Shown piece by piece: positions 1 to 9,560 of a stretch of DNA of 43,643 bases. Made by a program: the position numbers and the translations under genes. Source of the DNA: Paracoccaceae bacterium (lineage in GTDB: Bacteria > Pseudomonadota > Alphaproteobacteria > Rhodobacterales > Rhodobacteraceae); contig JAGQRV010000017.1 in assembly GCA_020425125.1 (NCBI GenBank), forward strand, positions 1 through 43,643. The letters run 5' to 3'. The notes beneath the pieces were generated by a model. The model was not told where the DNA came from and searched no databases. It worked only from the letters and a program-made list of their open reading frames with translations. Positions within the stretch are counted from its first letter, which is position 1. Every line of letters begins with the position of its first letter.

Positions 1-222
1 CCAAGACTGAAACTGGAACACCCCACTGGAGCAGGCCACGGGGCCGATGACGTATCGGAACAGGTCTTCGTCAGGCCGACGATCCGGAGTGAGATCGCAG
101 CTGATACGAATCTGTTGGCAGGCCATGCAGAAAAGTATAGTGCCTACCGCGCCGCGTATAGTCAGATGCTGCCGCTGCGGCAAGCGTCCCGGCCCTTACT
201 CTCGCAGATCGGATCCGCCTGA
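1..222 (+). CDS. 3' end of an unidentified gene, possibly an FGGY-type sugar kinase
   Basis: Frame 1 is open from the first base to a TGA at 220-222, giving the last 73 residues of a protein whose start lies outside the window. The tail contains a KYSAYRAAY stretch followed by PL, which resembles the C-terminal helix of FGGY sugar kinases such as xylulokinase. That would suit a neighbour of a pentitol operon, but the resemblance is weak and too short to name a function. A hairpin begins right after the stop, which supports a real gene end here. The open frame could still be chance in GC-rich DNA. Confidence 0.4.
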   Translation, partial: PRLKLEHPTGAGHGADDVSEQVFVRPTIRSEIAADTNLLAGHAEKYSAYRAAYSQMLPLRQASRPLLSQIGSA

Positions 223-254
223 AGTCCTTGATTTTCTGCAGAGCAGAAAGGACT
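223..254 (+). terminator. Hairpin just after the first stop codon
   Basis: The arms AGTCC/GGACT and TTTCTGC/GCAGAAA pair around an AGA loop, with a five-base bulge on the left side. The hairpin starts one base after the TGA of the partial gene. There is no clear T run after it, so it may be a weak terminator or an RNA-stability element. The rest of the stretch to 458 shows no gene and probably holds the promoter of the AraC gene. Confidence 0.4.
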
Positions 255-458
255 CTTCTGGTCGCGCCAAGTCTGTTCCGCCAATAGGAACCGGACGTCT
301 GTCGGGCCTACCGCGCGACAAAAGTCAAAAACGTATCACCACAAGCTCTCTGGCGTCGTGGCTCGGGCCAAGGTCGGGTGATATAAAGGAATCATCGCCG
401 ATAGGAGGGTCGACGCCGTCAAGCCACGGATCGACTTCGGCGAAACCGGGAGGATGAA

Positions 459-1343
459 ATGCAACTCGACCTTGAGCTGGTCCATATTAGAGATGGCGAA
501 TCCTTCGCTGCCTGGCGGCACGGATATCCGTTTCGCACGGTGCGCTGGCACTACCATCCCGAGTACGAGATTCATCTTGTGGTCGAGACGCATGGCAAAT
601 TCTACATCGGCGACCATGTGGGAGAGTTCTCTCCTGGCCAGTTGATCATGACCGGACCGAACCTGCCGCAAAACTGGATCAGCGACATCGGCGACGCCGA
701 AACCGTGCCTAGGCGAACCGAGGTGATTCAGTTCCACCAGAGCTTCGTGGACAGGATCCTTCAGGAGTTCCCGGAAACAGCGGCAGCGCAGGCCTTGTTC
801 GAGCGCAGCAAGCGCGGCATCCTGTTCGACTACGAGACCGGTGAGGCCGTGCGCCCGCTCATGCGGCGGCTCATCGATGCCCGTGGTGTCCTGCGCCTGG
901 CGCTGTTCTTCGAGATCCTTGACCAGCTTCTGAACGCATCCGCGACGCAGACGCTGTCCAGCCTGAACTTCATGCTGAGCATGGAAAAGGCCGAGGAATC
1001 GGACATGAACCGGGTGATCGCCCATCTGCGTGAGAACCTGACCGAACCAGTCAGCGAAAGCGAGTTGGCCGTAATGACCGGGCAGAGCCAGAGCGCGTTT
1101 TCCCGATCCTTCAAGCGGCACACCGGCGAAACGCTTGTCAGGTTCCGCAACCAGCTTCGGATCGATCTGGCCTGCCAGATGCTTGTCGCCGATCCGGGGG
1201 CCAAGGTGTCGGACATCTGCTTCGATGTCGGGTTTTCGAACCTGTCCAACTTCAATCGCCATTTTCTGCGGCTGAAAGGCATGTCGCCGTCTGAATTCCG
1301 ACAGACCGTCGCCGAGAACCAGGCGGTGCGCGCGCCCGTCTAA
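459..1343 (+). CDS. AraC-family transcriptional regulator
   Basis: A 294-residue cytoplasmic DNA-binding protein. Residues about 1-150 look like a cupin-type sensor domain: HYHPEYEIH near residue 31 is the usual His/Glu strand of AraC arms. Residues about 185-285 hold the two helix-turn-helix motifs, ending in the family signature VGFSNLSNFNRHF and then KGMSPSEFR. The start is chosen because GGGAGG lies five bases upstream of this ATG, while the ATG at 454 opens a different, short frame. It reads in the same direction as the transport and catabolic genes that follow, so it is probably their activator and senses a pentitol or pentulose. The family assignment is firm; the ligand is inferred from context. 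Confidence 0.92.
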   Translation: MQLDLELVHIRDGESFAAWRHGYPFRTVRWHYHPEYEIHLVVETHGKFYIGDHVGEFSPGQLIMTGPNLPQNWISDIGDAETVPRRTEVIQFHQSFVDRILQEFPETAAAQALFERSKRGILFDYETGEAVRPLMRRLIDARGVLRLALFFEILDQLLNASATQTLSSLNFMLSMEKAEESDMNRVIAHLRENLTEPVSESELAVMTGQSQSAFSRSFKRHTGETLVRFRNQLRIDLACQMLVADPGAKVSDICFDVGFSNLSNFNRHFLRLKGMSPSEFRQTVAENQAVRAPV

Positions 1344-1355
1344 CCACCGAGATCC

Positions 1356-1404
1356 CTCCCCGAGACAAAACGAGCTGCGAGCGTGTCGTTCGCAGAACGG
1401 GGAG
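1356..1404 (+). promoter_or_regulatory. Nested inverted repeat ahead of the ABC transporter operon
   Basis: An outer pair CTCCCCG (1356-1362) and CGGGGAG (1398-1404) encloses an inner pair CTGCGA (1375-1380) and TCGCAG (1390-1395). It lies between the araC stop and the substrate-binding protein start at 1434. It could end the araC transcript, form a leader hairpin, or include an operator. The outer right arm is purine-rich but is not the ribosome site, which is the GGGAGG just before 1434. Confidence 0.45.
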
Positions 1405-1433
1405 GACTTGTCTTTCAACCAAGGGAGGATCCC

Positions 1434-2351
1434 ATGAAGACCCTACTGAAATCCGTCTCCGTCGCGGCGCTCGGTCTGACCGCTTCGGTCGGCATCGCAA
1501 CCGCACAGGACGACCAGTTGAAGATCGGCATGACGTTCCAGGAGATGAACAATCCCTATTTCGTCAGCATGCAGGAAGCGCTGGTGCAAGCGGCGGACAC
1601 AATCGGCGCAAAGGTCATCGTGACCGACGCCGGGCATGACGTCGCCAAGCAGATCTCGGACGTCGAGGACATGCTCCAGCAAGACATCGATATCCTGCTG
1701 CTGAACCCGACCGACAGCGCAGGTATCGAGGCCGCGGTGCGCATGGCGAAGGATGCCGGCGTGATCGTCGTCGCAGTTGATGCCAATGCCAATGGTCCGG
1801 TCGATACCTTCGTCGGCTCCAAGAACCGCGATGCCGGATACTTGTCCTGCCAGTACCTTGCCGAGGCGATGGGCGGTGAGGGCGAAGTCGCGATCCTCGA
1901 CGGCATTCCAGTGGTTCCGATCCTCCAGCGCGTCGAAGGCTGCAAGGCTGCCCTTGAAGAGGCACCGGGTATCACCCTGGTCGATGTCCAGAACGGCCGC
2001 CAGGACCGTTCGATCGCGCTCGGCGTGGTCGAAAACATGATCCAGGCGCATCCCAATCTCGGCGGAGTCTTCTCGGTCAACGATGGCGGCGCCATGGGCG
2101 CGCTGACCGCGATTCAGGGGGCGGGCAAGGATATCCTTTTGACCTCGGTCGACGGCGCCCCAGAGGCTGTCGCAGCCATCGCGCAAGGCACGCCCTTCAT
2201 CGAGACCACCGCTCAGTTCCCGCGCGACCAGGTGCGCGTCGGACTCGGCATGGCGCTTGCGCAGTACTGGGGAGCGCGGGTTGTTCCGTCCGAAGTGCCG
2301 ATCGACGTGCGCGTCGTGGATGCGGACAACGCCGGGGGGTTCTCCTGGTAA
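1434..2351 (+). CDS. Periplasmic sugar/pentitol-binding protein of an ABC importer (RbsB-like)
   Basis: A 305-residue exported protein of the periplasmic-binding-protein type 1 family. Residues 1 to about 24 form a signal peptide ending ATA-Q. The mature part opens with [14 protein letters not shown], typical of RbsB-like proteins, and continues with [17 protein letters not shown] and a late [10 protein letters not shown] loop. It should capture the substrate and deliver it to the permease encoded downstream. The start at 1434 is preferred over an upstream in-frame ATG because AAGGGAGG precedes it and the signal peptide then begins directly. The neighbouring ribitol dehydrogenase and ribulokinase suggest ribitol or another pentitol as ligand; the protein alone does not show this. 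Confidence 0.92.
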   Translation: MKTLLKSVSVAALGLTASVGIATAQDDQLKIGMTFQEMNNPYFVSMQEALVQAADTIGAKVIVTDAGHDVAKQISDVEDMLQQDIDILLLNPTDSAGIEAAVRMAKDAGVIVVAVDANANGPVDTFVGSKNRDAGYLSCQYLAEAMGGEGEVAILDGIPVVPILQRVEGCKAALEEAPGITLVDVQNGRQDRSIALGVVENMIQAHPNLGGVFSVNDGGAMGALTAIQGAGKDILLTSVDGAPEAVAAIAQGTPFIETTAQFPRDQVRVGLGMALAQYWGARVVPSEVPIDVRVVDADNAGGFSW

Positions 2352-2412
2352 GCGTCTGACATTGGCCGCGTCCGGACCTGTCCGGGCGCGGCATCCAGCG
2401 GGAGGAGACGAC

Positions 2413-3915
2413 ATGCTCGAGATGAGTGGAATACGAAAGGCGTTCGGCCCGGTGAAGGTTCTTCACGGCGTGGACCTTGAGGTGCGCGCCGGCGAGGTAC
2501 ACGCCCTGCTGGGCGAAAATGGCGCCGGCAAGTCCACCATGATGAAGATCCTGTGCGGGATCTTGCAGGCGGATGAAGGCACGATCCGCATCGACGGCAA
2601 GGAACGCCACTTCGCGCACTATGACGAGGCCATCGCCGCTGGCGTCGGCATCGTTTTCCAGGAATTCAGCCTCATTCCCTATCTGACGGCGGTCGAGAAC
2701 ATCTTCCTCGCGCGCGAGATCCGGACACGTTTCGGGCTGTTGAACCGCAAGGTCATGCGCGCTCGCGCCAAGGAGGTGCTGGACAAGCTTGGGGTGAACG
2801 TGCCCCTCGACGTGCCGGTTGCCGACCTGAGCGTTGCCGAACAGCAATTTGTTGAAATTGCCAAGGCGCTATCGCTGGATGCGCGCGTGCTCGTCCTCGA
2901 CGAACCCACGGCGACGCTGACACCGGGCGAAGTCGAGTACCTTTTCCGCGTGATGCGCGACCTGCGCACCCATGGTGTCGCCATCGTATTCATTTCGCAC
3001 CATCTCGAGGAAATCTTCGAGATTTGCGACCGCATCACCGTGCTTCGCGATGGCGGGTATGTCGGAACCCGCGCGGTGGCAGAGATCGACACGGACGGAC
3101 TTGTCGAGATGATGGTGGGCCGCCGGATCGAGAGCAATTTCCCGCCCAAGCCGGCCTCGCACCCCCAGGCCCGCGTCGTCATCGATGCCGAGCAAATCCA
3201 GCTCCACAAGAACGGACCTGTCAGCGCCTTCCAGCTCCGTCAGGGCGAGGTTCTGGGCTTTGCAGGTCTTGTCGGCTCGGGGCGCACGGAAACGGCGCTT
3301 TCGATCATGGGGGCTTATCCGGCGTTTCGTGTGAAGGTCGAGATCAACGGTGATCCTGTGCCCCCAAAGAACCCCAGCGAGGCGCTGGCCCGTGGCATTG
3401 GTCTGCTGCCGGAAAGCCGCAAGGAACAGGGCCTGATCACCGCTTTCCCGATCATGCAGAACATCTCGATCAACAACTACGGCAAGTACCGGCGCCTTGG
3501 TGTCTTCCTCGACCTCGCGGCAGAGCGACGCCATACGGTAAACGCCATGCAGGAAGTGCGCGTCAAGGCGCCCGGCCCTGACGTTCCCTGCGATACGCTT
3601 TCTGGTGGCAATCAGCAGAAGGTCGTGATCGCGCGGTGGCTGAACCACCATACACCGATCCTGATCTTCGACGAGCCGACCCGCGGCATCGATGTCGGCG
3701 CAAAGGCCGAAATCTATCAACTCATGCGGAAGCTCACAGAGGATGGCTACTCGATCATCATGATCTCGTCCGAACTGCCGGAGATCACGGGGCTGTCCGA
3801 CCGGGTTTGCGTGTTCCGCAGTGGCGCCATCGTGGCGACGCTGGAAGGGGACGCGATCACATCCGAAGAAATCATGAAACACGCCACAACGGGGAAGCTC
3901 AGATATGTCGCATGA
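2413..3915 (+). CDS. Sugar ABC transporter ATPase with two nucleotide-binding domains (RbsA-like)
   Basis: A 500-residue cytoplasmic ATPase with two fused ABC domains, the usual form for ribose-class importers. The first domain has Walker A GENGAGKS at residues 34-41, the atypical signature LSVAEQQ and Walker [12 protein letters not shown]. The second has a degenerate P-loop (GLVGSGRTE), a full LSGGNQQ signature and [14 protein letters not shown]. Such asymmetry is normal in RbsA. The ATG at 2413 follows GGGAGGAG; the longer open frame upstream overlaps the binding-protein gene and is not credible. It powers uptake together with the binding protein and the permease, whose start overlaps this gene's end by 11 bases. 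Confidence 0.94.
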   Translation: MLEMSGIRKAFGPVKVLHGVDLEVRAGEVHALLGENGAGKSTMMKILCGILQADEGTIRIDGKERHFAHYDEAIAAGVGIVFQEFSLIPYLTAVENIFLAREIRTRFGLLNRKVMRARAKEVLDKLGVNVPLDVPVADLSVAEQQFVEIAKALSLDARVLVLDEPTATLTPGEVEYLFRVMRDLRTHGVAIVFISHHLEEIFEICDRITVLRDGGYVGTRAVAEIDTDGLVEMMVGRRIESNFPPKPASHPQARVVIDAEQIQLHKNGPVSAFQLRQGEVLGFAGLVGSGRTETALSIMGAYPAFRVKVEINGDPVPPKNPSEALARGIGLLPESRKEQGLITAFPIMQNISINNYGKYRRLGVFLDLAAERRHTVNAMQEVRVKAPGPDVPCDTLSGGNQQKVVIARWLNHHTPILIFDEPTRGIDVGAKAEIYQLMRKLTEDGYSIIMISSELPEITGLSDRVCVFRSGAIVATLEGDAITSEEIMKHATTGKLRYVA

Positions 3916-4882
3916 CGTTGCCGCTCAATTGTCGCCATCGGTCCTGCAATCGGTGGCGGCGCGCCTCAAGCGATCACCCCTTCTGCTGCCGCTGGTCGGG
4001 CTGATTGTCGTCTCGACTGTCATGGCTTTCGCCAGCGACAACTTCTTCAGTATCGACAACATCGTCAACGTGCTGCGGCAGCAGTCCATCATCGGAATTC
4101 TTGCCATCGGCATGACCTTCGTGATCCTGACCGGTGGCATCGACCTCTCCGTCGGAGCCGTCATGGCGCTTTGCGGGACGCTTGGCGCGGGGGTCATGGT
4201 GAATATGGGGCTACCCGGTGGGGTCGGCCTTCTCGCGATGATCGTCGTGGGCATCCTTTTCGGTCTCTTCAACGGTCTGCTGGTCGCGTGGGGCAAGATG
4301 CCTGCCATCATCGTGACACTGGCGACGATGCTGATCGCGCGCGGCCTGGGCCTGGTGTACTCTGGCGGCTACCCGGTGAGCGGTTTGCCCGGCTGGATCT
4401 CGTGGTTCGGAATCGGCCGGATCGGTGGCATCCCCGCGCCCATCATCATCATGGTGATCCTCTACGCACTGGCCTGGATCCTATTGCAGCGCACGTCCTT
4501 CGGCCGCCATGTCTACGCGATCGGCGGCAACGAGACCGCCGCCAACCTGTCGGGTGTGAACACGAAACGGATCAAGCTGATCGTGTTCATGATCTCGGGC
4601 TTCGCCTCGGCCATGGCCGCCATCATCCTGACCGGGCGCCTGATGAGCGGTCAGCCGGGCGCCGGCGTCGCCTTCGAACTCGACGCGATCGCGATGGTGG
4701 TGCTCGGCGGCACCGCGATTGCCGGCGGACGCGGGCTGATCCTGGGCACGCTGATCGGGGCGGTGCTATTGGGGATCATCAACAACGGCCTGAATCTGAT
4801 GGGTATCAACCCGTATCTTCAGGACGTGATCAAGGGCTTCATCATTCTTTTGGCCATCTACATCGGTCGCGAATGGCGGTGA
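3905..4882 (+). CDS. Sugar ABC transporter permease (RbsC-like)
   Basis: A 325-residue inner-membrane protein with about eight to ten hydrophobic segments, of the ribose/xylose permease family. The motif [21 protein letters not shown] near residue 75 and the coupling region [15 protein letters not shown] near 210 are hallmarks of RbsC-type permeases. The late GTAIAGGRG segment is also typical. The start lies inside the end of the ATPase gene with GGGGAAG upstream, which implies translational coupling. It forms the channel of the importer. Substrate selectivity cannot be read from the sequence. Confidence 0.93.
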   Translation: MSHDVAAQLSPSVLQSVAARLKRSPLLLPLVGLIVVSTVMAFASDNFFSIDNIVNVLRQQSIIGILAIGMTFVILTGGIDLSVGAVMALCGTLGAGVMVNMGLPGGVGLLAMIVVGILFGLFNGLLVAWGKMPAIIVTLATMLIARGLGLVYSGGYPVSGLPGWISWFGIGRIGGIPAPIIIMVILYALAWILLQRTSFGRHVYAIGGNETAANLSGVNTKRIKLIVFMISGFASAMAAIILTGRLMSGQPGAGVAFELDAIAMVVLGGTAIAGGRGLILGTLIGAVLLGIINNGLNLMGINPYLQDVIKGFIILLAIYIGREWR

Positions 4883-4966
4883 GCGAAGCCCGCGGGCCCG
4901 GCGGTTTCTCCCGCCATCCGGGTCCGCATTGAACTCCCCAATGTCCCCTGAACAGGAACTGAGGCG

Positions 4967-6598
4967 ATGACGGATCAATTTATCGGCGTGGACGTCGGAA
5001 CCGGGTCGGCGCGGGCCGGCGTCTTCGACCAGGCGGGCACGCTCCTTTCAACCGCAAAACACGACATAGCCATGCACAAGGACAGCGGCGGTATTGTGGA
5101 GCAATCGAGCACGCAGATCTGGGACGCGGTCTGTCACGCGACGCGCAAGGCCGTGACGGAGGCAAAGATCGACCCTGCCCACATCCGGGGCATCGGCTTC
5201 GACGCCACCTGTTCGATGGTTGTGCGCGGTCGCGACGGAGCGCCGCTGCCGGTCGGCGACCCGGCCCATCCAGAGCGCGACGTCGTCGTCTGGATGGACC
5301 ACCGTGCCATCGAGCAAGCCGCGCGCATCAACGTCGAGGATCACGCGGTTCTGAAATATGTCGGCGGCGCGATATCGCCCGAGATGCAGACCCCGAAGCT
5401 GCTCTGGCTGAAGGAAAACCGCCCGGAAACCTATCAGGCCGCCGGTCATTTCTTCGATCTGACCGACTTCCTCGGCTGGATGGCCACGGACAGCCTCGCG
5501 CGGTCATCTTGCACCGTGACCTGCAAATGGACCTACCTCGCGCACGAGTGCCGCTGGGACCCCGAATATTTCCGGGCCATCGCGCTGGGCGACATCGCGG
5601 ACGACGCGTTCGCTCGGATCGGCACGATGATTGTCGAACCGGGGACGGCCTTGGGGTCCGGCCTAACTGCGAAGGCTGCGGAGCAACTGGGACTCGTTCC
5701 CGGCACCGCGGTCGCTGCGGGGCTGATTGACGCCCATGCCGGTGGCGTCGGGACGGTTGGCGCAGGCGGAGGGGCCGAGGATCCGACCTCGTGCCTTGCC
5801 TACGTGTTCGGCACCTCGTCCTGCACCATGACGACGACCCGCGATCCGGCCTTCGTGCCCGGCGTATGGGGCCCATATTTCTCCGCGATGGTTCCCGGCG
5901 CTTGGCTGAGCGAGGGGGGGCAGTCCGCCGCCGGTGCCGCCATCGACCATCTCGTGTCGATGCACCCCGCCTGGACCGAGGCACGGCAGCGGGCACAGGC
6001 GGCCGGTCAACCCTTGCCCGTCTGGCTGGCCAATACGGCGCTCGAGGCGAGCGAGTCGGCTTCGGATGCGGTCTTTCTGGCGCGTGATCTCCATGTCGTG
6101 CCGGAATTCCTCGGCAACCGGGCTCCGTTTGCCGATCCGCACGCCCGCGCCGTGGTCATGGGGCAAGGCATGGACACCGGCACCGAATCCCTTGTTGCGC
6201 TTTATGTCGCCGGGATCTGCGGACTGGGCTATGGGCTGCGCCAGATCGTCGAAATCCAGGCTGCGCATGGTGCTCCTGTTGGTACCATCGCAATCAGTGG
6301 CGGCGCCGGCCAGCACCCGTTGATCCGCCAGCTGCTTGCCGATGCGACCGGGTTGCCGGTCGAGACCACAACATGTCCGGAGCCGGTTCTGCTGGGCTCC
6401 GCCATCCTCGGCGCCGTCGCGGCGGGCCGCTTCCCGGACATCCGATCCGCGATGCCAGCCATGTCGCGTGTCGCCCAGGTCTTCCAGCCATCCGGCAACA
6501 CTGTCCGCGGCGTCCACGACCGGCGCTTCGATGCCTTTCTCAAACTCCAGTCGACCGCGCGCGACATCCGCCGCGTCACACGACAGGTCACACAATGA
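4967..6598 (+). CDS. FGGY-family pentulose kinase, probable D-ribulokinase
   Basis: A 543-residue cytoplasmic kinase of the FGGY family. The N-terminal phosphate-binding strand is FIGVDVGTGSARAGVF (residues 5-20). GFDATCSMVV (77-86) is characteristic of the pentulose-kinase branch that includes D-ribulokinases. A C-terminal AISGGAGQHPLIRQL segment matches the second FGGY signature and binds the nucleotide. Expected reaction: ATP plus D-ribulose to D-ribulose 5-phosphate. This fits a downstream ribitol 2-dehydrogenase, whose product is D-ribulose. GAGG lies just before the ATG. The stop TGA overlaps the ATG of the transketolase gene. The family is firm; the exact ketopentose is inferred. Confidence 0.88.
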   Translation: MTDQFIGVDVGTGSARAGVFDQAGTLLSTAKHDIAMHKDSGGIVEQSSTQIWDAVCHATRKAVTEAKIDPAHIRGIGFDATCSMVVRGRDGAPLPVGDPAHPERDVVVWMDHRAIEQAARINVEDHAVLKYVGGAISPEMQTPKLLWLKENRPETYQAAGHFFDLTDFLGWMATDSLARSSCTVTCKWTYLAHECRWDPEYFRAIALGDIADDAFARIGTMIVEPGTALGSGLTAKAAEQLGLVPGTAVAAGLIDAHAGGVGTVGAGGGAEDPTSCLAYVFGTSSCTMTTTRDPAFVPGVWGPYFSAMVPGAWLSEGGQSAAGAAIDHLVSMHPAWTEARQRAQAAGQPLPVWLANTALEASESASDAVFLARDLHVVPEFLGNRAPFADPHARAVVMGQGMDTGTESLVALYVAGICGLGYGLRQIVEIQAAHGAPVGTIAISGGAGQHPLIRQLLADATGLPVETTTCPEPVLLGSAILGAVAAGRFPDIRSAMPAMSRVAQVFQPSGNTVRGVHDRRFDAFLKLQSTARDIRRVTRQVTQ

Positions 6599-8598
6599 CC
6601 GAGATTTCCCGCGCGCTGGCAAGTGCTTCCCGAAGGGCACACTATTTCGCCGTGGCCACCTGCATCCGCGCGCTCGCGATGGATAAGGTCGAGGCGGCGC
6701 GATCAGGCCACCCCCACGCACCTAGGGGCATGACCGATGCGGCCACCGCGCTCTGGACACGGTACATGACATTCGACGCAGCCTGCCCGGACTGGCCTGA
6801 CAGGGACCGGTCAGTGCTGTCAGACGGCCACGCGTCCATGATGCCATATGCGCTGCTGCATCTGACCGGGCTCGAGGACAGGACCCTGGATCAGCGCAAG
6901 GAATTTCGCCGATGGGGCGCAATTACCGCCGGGCATCCGGAATACGGTCACGCCGCGGGCGTCGAAATGACGCCCGGCCCGCTCGGACAGGGTCTTGCCG
7001 GCGCGGTCGGCATGGCGATAGCAGGGCGGTCGCTGGCGGCCCGATTTGGTGACGATCTCGTTGACCATCGCACCTGGATTTTCTGCGGTGATAGCTGCCT
7101 GATGGAAGGTATCAGCCAGGAAACGATCTCGCTCGCAGGTCACTTGCAGCTCGACAAGCTGACGGTGACGTACGACGACAACGGCATTTCCATCCATGGC
7201 AGCACCGACAAGACCTTTACCGAAGGTGTCGGCAAGTGCTTCGAGGCCGACGATTGGCAGGTGATCGTCTGCAACGGACACGATCCCGACCCGTTTGATC
7301 GGACGATGACCGCAGTGAGGGCCGAGACTGGCAAGCCAACACTGGTCATGATGAAGACGGTGATCGGCCTCGGTGCGCCCAATCGCGCCAACCAGGAGAG
7401 CGTGCATGGCCCGCCGCTCGGGGCCGGCGATAGGGCGTTGGCGCGCCATGCGTTGGGCCTGGTTGATGCAGATCTTGCCTTTCCAGACGATACGCTGGCT
7501 GAGTGGCCGACTTTAGGTGGTCGAGGGGCTGCGCCATGGAAGGACCGGGAAGACCGGCGGGCATCTGCGCCCACTGATCCGCAGGCCGATTTGCCTGACG
7601 CCCTGGAACTGGCCGTCGGGCGAGTCCGCGACGCTCGGTTCGAAGCGCTGCAAGCCGTCGCGACGCGAAAGGCAAGCGCCACCTGGCTTGCCTCGCTCAC
7701 GGAGGCCATGCCAGAGATTATCGGCGGATCCGTGGACCTGACCCATTCGAACCTGACGTGTGTGCCCGCCGTCGACACCGATTTCCAGCCCAACAATATC
7801 GAAGGGCGGAACGTCTCATGCGGGGGGCGGCAATTCGGTATGGCGGCGGCGACGAATGGCATGGCTGTCGATGGCGGGATCATCCCCCATGGCGGCGCGT
7901 TCCTCGTCATTTCCGACTATGCCCGGAGCGCTATTCGCTTGGCAGCGCTGATGAAGGTCGGCTCCATCTTCATGATGACCCATGATTCGATCGTTCTGGG
8001 GGAGGGCGGCCCGACCCACCAGCCGGTCGAACGTCTTGCTAGCCTCCGCGCGATCCCTGGTCTGACCGCGTTTCGGCCCGCCGACGCGGGCGAGACCCTT
8101 GAATGCTGGGACCTGGCCGTACACAGCCGGAAAGCGCCCTGGCTGTTGGCTCTGTCTCGTCAGACCGTGCCGCAGCTGCGTGGCCTTGGCCGCGAGAACC
8201 TGTCGGCACTCGGGGTCTATGTCCTCAAGTCCTTCGGCAGCCGGCGCGATGTCACGCTGGCGGCCACCGGCACCGAAGTCTCGCTTGCGGTTCGGGCGCC
8301 CGAGCGGCTTCACGAACAAGGGGTCGCAACGACGGCTGTGTCGATGTGGTGCTGGGAACTATTCGATGCCCAGCAGGCCGGCTACCGCGCCGACGTTCTG
8401 GGTGGCGCGCCACGCGTCGCCTTCGAGGCGGGCAGTCGCTTCGGCTGGACGCGATACGTCGCCTCCGAAGAGGACGTAATTGGGCTCGGCGGATTCGGCG
8501 TCTCGGCACGGCGGAGGGGCTCTACCAGAAACTCGGCATCACCGAAGAAGCCATCGTGGTCCGCGCGCGTCCTGCCCGCGGACAGTTCGGCGTCATGA
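6595..8598 (+). CDS. tkt: Transketolase with altered catalytic residues and a probable frameshift at the 3' end
   Basis: A 667-residue thiamine-diphosphate enzyme, transketolase by overall layout: SGHP near 37, DGHASM near 78, GHPEYGH near 113, YDDNGISI near 193, TRKAS near 357, THDSI and GPTHQP near 462-477, then LSRQ. It would move two-carbon units between pentose phosphates, using ribulose 5-phosphate made by the kinase. Compared with E. coli TktA as I recall it, the cofactor motif GDG reads GDS (S167), the glutamate that activates the cofactor (E411 in VREFGM) is Q413, and D469 of GEDGPTH is G471. After about base 8508 the normal C-terminus (TAEGLYQKLGITEEA) continues in another frame, as if one base were missing. 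Activity is therefore doubtful. The ATG overlaps the kinase stop. Confidence 0.85.
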   Translation: MTEISRALASASRRAHYFAVATCIRALAMDKVEAARSGHPHAPRGMTDAATALWTRYMTFDAACPDWPDRDRSVLSDGHASMMPYALLHLTGLEDRTLDQRKEFRRWGAITAGHPEYGHAAGVEMTPGPLGQGLAGAVGMAIAGRSLAARFGDDLVDHRTWIFCGDSCLMEGISQETISLAGHLQLDKLTVTYDDNGISIHGSTDKTFTEGVGKCFEADDWQVIVCNGHDPDPFDRTMTAVRAETGKPTLVMMKTVIGLGAPNRANQESVHGPPLGAGDRALARHALGLVDADLAFPDDTLAEWPTLGGRGAAPWKDREDRRASAPTDPQADLPDALELAVGRVRDARFEALQAVATRKASATWLASLTEAMPEIIGGSVDLTHSNLTCVPAVDTDFQPNNIEGRNVSCGGRQFGMAAATNGMAVDGGIIPHGGAFLVISDYARSAIRLAALMKVGSIFMMTHDSIVLGEGGPTHQPVERLASLRAIPGLTAFRPADAGETLECWDLAVHSRKAPWLLALSRQTVPQLRGLGRENLSALGVYVLKSFGSRRDVTLAATGTEVSLAVRAPERLHEQGVATTAVSMWCWELFDAQQAGYRADVLGGAPRVAFEAGSRFGWTRYVASEEDVIGLGGFGVSARRRGSTRNSASPKKPSWSARVLPADSSAS

Positions 8599-8728
8599 GA
8601 ACTGCCTGCGCCATCACGGTTGCCAACGGCCGACCACCTGGCACGGCGCAATTTCACCCGGTTCCCCGCCAGACGGTCTGTTCGAAGGAAACCGGGTGCC
8701 ACAGGGCCAGGAAACAGAAAGGGAGCGC

Positions 8729-9457
8729 ATGACTCAGTTTTCCGGAAAGTCCATCATCATCACAGGTGCCGGAAAGGGCATCGGCCGCGCCGCCTCTGAA
8801 CTTCTGGCGCAGCGTGGTGCAGAGATCGTGGCCGTCAGTCGAACACGCTCGGACCTTGACAGTCTGCGCGCAAGGATCGGCGGCCGCAGCATCGTTGTCG
8901 ATTTGTCGTCATCCGCGGGAGCAAGACAGGCGATGGCTGAGGCCGGTCCCTGCGACATGCTTGTCAACTGCGCTGGCACGAACGTCCTCGAAAGCGTGCT
9001 CGACATGACAGAGGCAGGATACGAAACGGTCATGGGCATCAACCTAAAAAGCCCGCTGATCTGCGCGCAGGAGTTCGCCCGATTGCGCATCGACGCAGGC
9101 GGGGGCGGCGTGATCGTCAACGTGACATCCATCGCTGGTCATCGCGGCTTTGAGGATCATGTTAGCTACGCCGCATCCAAGGCCGGCCTCGAAGGCGCGA
9201 CCCGGGTCATGGCGCGGGAACTCGGCCGGCACGGCATCCGCGTTCTGGCGCTGGCCCCCACGGTCACCATGACGGAGCTTGCCGCAGAAGCTTGGAGCGA
9301 TCCCGCCAAGAGCGAACCGATGATGGCCCGACACCCGGCCGGACGATTTGCGCAGGCGGAAGACGTCGCGCGGGCGATCGCCCTGCTGCTGTCGGAAGAT
9401 GCCAGCATGATGACCGGATCGGTCCTGCCAGTGGATGGCGGGTTCCTGTCGGTCTGA
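8729..9457 (+). CDS. Short-chain dehydrogenase resembling L-xylulose reductase (DCXR)
   Basis: A 242-residue cytoplasmic SDR. The nucleotide motif TGAGKGIG is at residues 12-19, SRTR at 37-40 favours NADP(H), and the catalytic residues S134, Y147 and K151 are all present. The segment PTVTMT, then WSDP and finally TGSVLPVDGGF closely follows the L-xylulose reductase/carbonyl reductase branch. It may interconvert L-xylulose and xylitol or another ketose and polyol, which would widen the substrate range of the operon. The start at 8729 is chosen because AAAGGGAG lies upstream and the Rossmann fold begins at once. If the transketolase frame is restored, its stop overlaps this ATG. The SDR family is certain; the substrate is not. 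Confidence 0.87.
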   Translation: MTQFSGKSIIITGAGKGIGRAASELLAQRGAEIVAVSRTRSDLDSLRARIGGRSIVVDLSSSAGARQAMAEAGPCDMLVNCAGTNVLESVLDMTEAGYETVMGINLKSPLICAQEFARLRIDAGGGGVIVNVTSIAGHRGFEDHVSYAASKAGLEGATRVMARELGRHGIRVLALAPTVTMTELAAEAWSDPAKSEPMMARHPAGRFAQAEDVARAIALLLSEDASMMTGSVLPVDGGFLSV

Positions 9458-9560
9458 TCGCGGAAAACAGGGCGCACAGTCGGATCAGGTTCTGGCGCCC
9501 GAAGCGGAGTCCCCGGACATGGCACAAAGAGACGGCCGCCGGAAGAAAGGGAGCATGAAC

